From assembly GCA_017404125.1 (NCBI GenBank), contig JAFRCZ010000156.1, positions 1 through 7,942 of the forward strand: DNA of 7,942 bases, given 5' to 3'. Under the pieces are notes generated by a model. That model was given only the letters and a program-made list of their open reading frames with translations, had not been told where the DNA came from and searched no databases. Below, piece after piece: positions 4,908 through 7,942 of the stretch (position 1 is the first letter of the stretch; every line of letters begins with the position of its first letter). The DNA is from Methanobrevibacter sp. Lineage in GTDB: Archaea; Methanobacteriota; Methanobacteria; Methanobacteriales; Methanobacteriaceae. The translations under genes and the position numbers were made by a program.

Positions 4908-7803
4908 TTGAATTTTCTTCGACTAACTCTTTTGCATGAGCGGTTATATTCTCACTTAAGACCTCTTTTAGGAAATCTCCAGTATATGTTCCAGACTCAG
5001 CGAGCTCTTCAGGAGTACCGGTAGCAATGACTTCTCCACCGCCATCTCCACCTTCAGGACCTAAATCAATTATATAATCTGCTGTTTTGATAACATCTAG
5101 GTTGTGTTCAATTACTACAACAGAGTTTCCTGCATCTGTTAGTCTGTTTAAAACATTCAATAGTTTCTTAATATCATCAAAATGAAGACCTGTAGTAGGT
5201 TCATCCAATATATATAATGTCTGTCCAGTGCTGGATTTAGATAGCTCCTTAGCTAACTTTACCCTTTGCGCTTCCCCTCCAGAGAGAGTTGTAGCAGGTT
5301 GTCCAAGCTTTATATAGCCTAAACCAACATCATATAATGTCTGAAGCTTCTTAGCGATTCTAGGTACATTTTCAAAGAATTCCAAAGCTTCCTCTACAGT
5401 CATTTCCAATACTTCATAGATATTCTTTCCTTTATAGCGAATATCTAATGTTTCATCATTGTATCTTTTGCCTTTACATACTTCACAAGGAACATAGACA
5501 TCAGAAAGGAAATGCATTTCAATCTGTATTATACCATCACCATAACAGGATTCACATCTTCCTCCCTTTACATTGAAACTGAATCTTCCAGGCTTATAGC
5601 CTCTTGCTTTAGATTCAGGAGTATCTGCAAAGAGCTCTCTGATTGGAGTGAATACCCCCACATATGTAGCAGGATTTGAACGTGGAGTTCTTCCAATAGG
5701 AGTCTGGTCAATCCTAATGATCTTATCAATGTTTTCAATACCTTCAATATAATCATGCTTTCCAGGATGCAAATATTTCCTATTGATAATGGTTGATAAG
5801 CCTTTATACAAGACTTGATTAATCAAACTGCTTTTACCGGAACCGCTTACACCAGTAACGCAAGTGAATAATCCTAATGGAATATCAACATCTATGTTCT
5901 TAAGGTTATTCTCTCTAGCACCTTTAATAGTGAGGTATTTGCCGTTTCCTGGTCTTCTTTCTGTATTTATAGGTATTGTTTCCCTTCTGGATAGATATTT
6001 GCCGGTTATTGAAACTGGAGATTCCATAATCTCTTCAGGGCTTCCTTCAGCTATTATTTTCCCACCATGCTCTCCAGCTCCAGGACCTATATCAATGACA
6101 TAATCAGCAGACAAAATGGTTTCCTCATCGTGCTCTACAACTATTAAAGTGTTTCCTATATCTCTTAAATGCTTTAAAGTGCCTATAAGCTTTTTATTAT
6201 CCCTTTGGTGAAGACCTATACTTGGCTCATCCAATATATACAAGACACCGACAAGGCCTGACCCAATTTGTGTAGCAAGCCTTATTCTTTGTGCTTCACC
6301 ACCAGATAATGTACCTGAAGACCTAGACATTGTAATATAATCCAATCCTACATCTACCAAGAACTTTAATCTTGCCTTAATCTCCTTTAAAATCTCTTTA
6401 CCGATGAAGAGTTGTCTTTCTGTAAGTTCTAAATCCTGGAAGAACTGATAGCTGTCCTTAATGGACATGTCACATACATCCATAATGTTCTTATCCCCTA
6501 CAGTAACTGCCAATACTTCAGGACGTAGCCTTCTGCCGCCACAGACAGGACATTTGCGGTCACTCATGAATTTAGAGATATAACTTCTATTGTAATTGGA
6601 TTTGGTTTCAATGTATAACCTTTCCATTCTAGTAATTACACCTTCAAATTTGCGGTTTACCCTATAAGACCTGTTTCTTCTTTTGAAGGCAAAAGCAACT
6701 TTTTCATTGGAACCATATAGAATAATATGTTGCTGCTCTTCAGTTAGGTCTTTAAATGGAGTATCCATACTGAAGCCAAAGTGTTCAGATACAGATTTAA
6801 GCATTTGATAATAATAATTTTCCTTTTTTGTTGATTTTGACCATGGAACGATAGCTCCATCATTTAAGCTTAGGTTTTTATTAGGGACAATCAAGTCAGG
6901 ATCCATTTCCATTTTTGTTCCAATACCATTACATTCAGGACATGCACCTTGTGGTGCATTGAATGAGAACATACGAGGGGTCAATTCCTGGAAACTTATG
7001 CCGCAGCTGGTACATGCAAAGTCTTCGGAATATGTTTTTTCATATGTGCTTTCATTTCCTTCATCATCCCTTTTATTAAACATGACAGTTACAAGCCCTT
7101 CTGCAAAATTACAAGCGGTTTCTACAGAATCTGATAACCTTCTTTGGAAGTCGATTCCTTCCCTTATCACAAGCCTATCTACTACAAGTTCAATATTGTG
7201 TCTAAAGTTTTTACCAAGCTCTATATCTTCATCCAATCCTCTTATTTCACCATCTACCCGTGCTCTAACGAATCCTTTTTTTCTAAAGTCTTCTAGAATA
7301 TCTTTGTGTTCACCTTTACGATCCTTTACAACAGGTGCAAGGACATGTATTTTTGTTCCTTCACCTTCTTCAATGATGGATTCTGTTATCTGTCCAATGG
7401 TTTGATGGGATATTTCCTTTCCACAATTAGGACAATGTGGAATTCCTATTCTTGCATACAATAAACGCAAATAATCATAGATTTCTGTAATGGTGCCTAC
7501 TGTTGATCTTGGATTTACTTTTGTAGTCTTTTGGTCAATTGAAATTGCAGGGGATAATCCTTCGATATAATCAACTTCAGGCTTTTTCATTTGACCTAAA
7601 AACTGTCTTGCATAAGCAGATAATGATTCAACGTATCTACGCTGTCCTTCAGCATAAATAGTGTCAAATGCAAGTGTTGATTTACCAGACCCACTTAAAC
7701 CTGTAACCACTACAAACTTGTCTCTAGGTATGGATAAATCAATGTTTTGGAGGTTATGTTCCCTTCCTCCTTTCAGTACAATGTATTTTCTTTCGGTACT
7801 CAT
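4900..7803 (-). CDS. uvrA: UvrA, DNA-damage recognition ATPase of nucleotide excision repair
   Basis: A complete 967-residue UvrA. As a dimer it scans DNA for distorting lesions and loads UvrB, after which UvrC incises. It has two ABC ATPase halves. The first has Walker A GLSGSGKS (35-42), signature [12 protein letters not shown] (499-510) and Walker [13 protein letters not shown] (521-532). The second has GVSGSGKS (650-657), [12 protein letters not shown] (840-851) and [12 protein letters not shown] (863-874). Zinc-ligand pairs are intact: CPNC 124-127, CTSC 264-267, CPEC 288-291, CPVC 418-421, CESC 750-753 and CEVC 773-776. [27 protein letters not shown] (92-118) is typical of the family. 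Length is close to the bacterial norm, with a short polar tail after about 948. GGTGA (7812-7808) places the start at 7803. It converges on the solenoid gene; uvrB and uvrC are not in view. Archaeal uvrABC is generally regarded as acquired from bacteria. Confidence 0.98.
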   Translation of the reverse strand: MSTERKYIVLKGGREHNLQNIDLSIPRDKFVVVTGLSGSGKSTLAFDTIYAEGQRRYVESLSAYARQFLGQMKKPEVDYIEGLSPAISIDQKTTKVNPRSTVGTITEIYDYLRLLYARIGIPHCPNCGKEISHQTIGQITESIIEEGEGTKIHVLAPVVKDRKGEHKDILEDFRKKGFVRARVDGEIRGLDEDIELGKNFRHNIELVVDRLVIREGIDFQRRLSDSVETACNFAEGLVTVMFNKRDDEGNESTYEKTYSEDFACTSCGISFQELTPRMFSFNAPQGACPECNGIGTKMEMDPDLIVPNKNLSLNDGAIVPWSKSTKKENYYYQMLKSVSEHFGFSMDTPFKDLTEEQQHIILYGSNEKVAFAFKRRNRSYRVNRKFEGVITRMERLYIETKSNYNRSYISKFMSDRKCPVCGGRRLRPEVLAVTVGDKNIMDVCDMSIKDSYQFFQDLELTERQLFIGKEILKEIKARLKFLVDVGLDYITMSRSSGTLSGGEAQRIRLATQIGSGLVGVLYILDEPSIGLHQRDNKKLIGTLKHLRDIGNTLIVVEHDEETILSADYVIDIGPGAGEHGGKIIAEGSPEEIMESPVSITGKYLSRRETIPINTERRPGNGKYLTIKGARENNLKNIDVDIPLGLFTCVTGVSGSGKSSLINQVLYKGLSTIINRKYLHPGKHDYIEGIENIDKIIRIDQTPIGRTPRSNPATYVGVFTPIRELFADTPESKARGYKPGRFSFNVKGGRCESCYGDGIIQIEMHFLSDVYVPCEVCKGKRYNDETLDIRYKGKNIYEVLEMTVEEALEFFENVPRIAKKLQTLYDVGLGYIKLGQPATTLSGGEAQRVKLAKELSKSSTGQTLYILDEPTTGLHFDDIKKLLNVLNRLTDAGNSVVVIEHNLDVIKTADYIIDLGPEGGDGGGEVIATGTPEELAESGTYTGDFLKEVLSENITAHAKELVEENSSK

Positions 7804-7942
7804 TATTTCACCATTATAATTATAATTACGCTTTTTAAATCATATTATCTATTAAATTACTATATTCAAATTATTTTATTTTAAATTATATTTATTTTCA
7901 TATAAATAGAATAAGCGAGAGCATTTGAAAAATATTATTATA
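7804..7942 (-). promoter_or_regulatory. uvrA upstream region, AT-rich, promoter not pinpointed
   Basis: The 139 bases upstream of uvrA hold its ribosome site (GGTGA, 7812-7808) and several TATA-like stretches on the minus strand (for example TTTAAAAAG near 7832-7840 and TTTATATG near 7897-7904). The nearer one would place the transcript start almost at the ribosome site, so the farther one or another AT stretch is more plausible. No gene on either strand and no clear operator is seen before the window ends. Confidence 0.35.

Noticed and set aside
5864..6103. Plus-strand frame inside uvrA (likewise 6959-7405)
   Set aside because: Antisense shadows of uvrA codons with no ribosome site and no recognisable protein features.

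Overview
The window is very AT-rich, and more so between genes. It combines an Ig-repeat 'adhesin-like' surface protein, a DUF368 membrane protein, an alpha-solenoid repeat protein and a bacterial-type UvrA. Ribosome binding sites are of the GGAGGTG type and the candidate promoters look like archaeal TATA boxes. Together this suggests a gut or rumen methanogen of the Methanobacteriales, most likely Methanobrevibacter or a close relative. That assignment is inference; no 16S or methanogenesis gene is present.

Layout: (1) 1-1662, minus strand, open at the left edge: a secreted adhesin-like protein with four ~90-residue Ig-like repeats. It appears broken in two places: ATA where the start codon should be, and an in-frame TAA after 62 codons. 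The following 491 codons to the window edge are open. (2) 1663-2268: a ~600-base divergent intergenic region, with a candidate promoter for each flanking gene, an inverted repeat, a palindrome with a second half-site, and a 30-bp tandem duplication carrying the popT leader. (3) 2269-4792, plus strand, a probable two-gene operon: a DUF368/PopT-type polyprenyl-phosphate transporter and, 19 bases later, a 547-residue helical-repeat protein with an unusually exact 26-residue period. (4) 4793-4899: a short convergent region with terminator-like structures for both strands. (5) 4900-7803, minus strand: full-length uvrA, the damage-recognition ATPase of nucleotide excision repair. (6) 7804-7942: AT-rich uvrA upstream region.

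The adhesin and PopT-type genes both concern the cell envelope (surface display; recycling of the lipid carrier used for pseudomurein and glycan assembly), but nothing in the sequence proves a functional link between them. uvrA is a separate unit. The most interesting points are the doubly lesioned adhesin, the 26-residue solenoid next to a lipid-carrier transporter, and the duplicated leader in front of that transporter.
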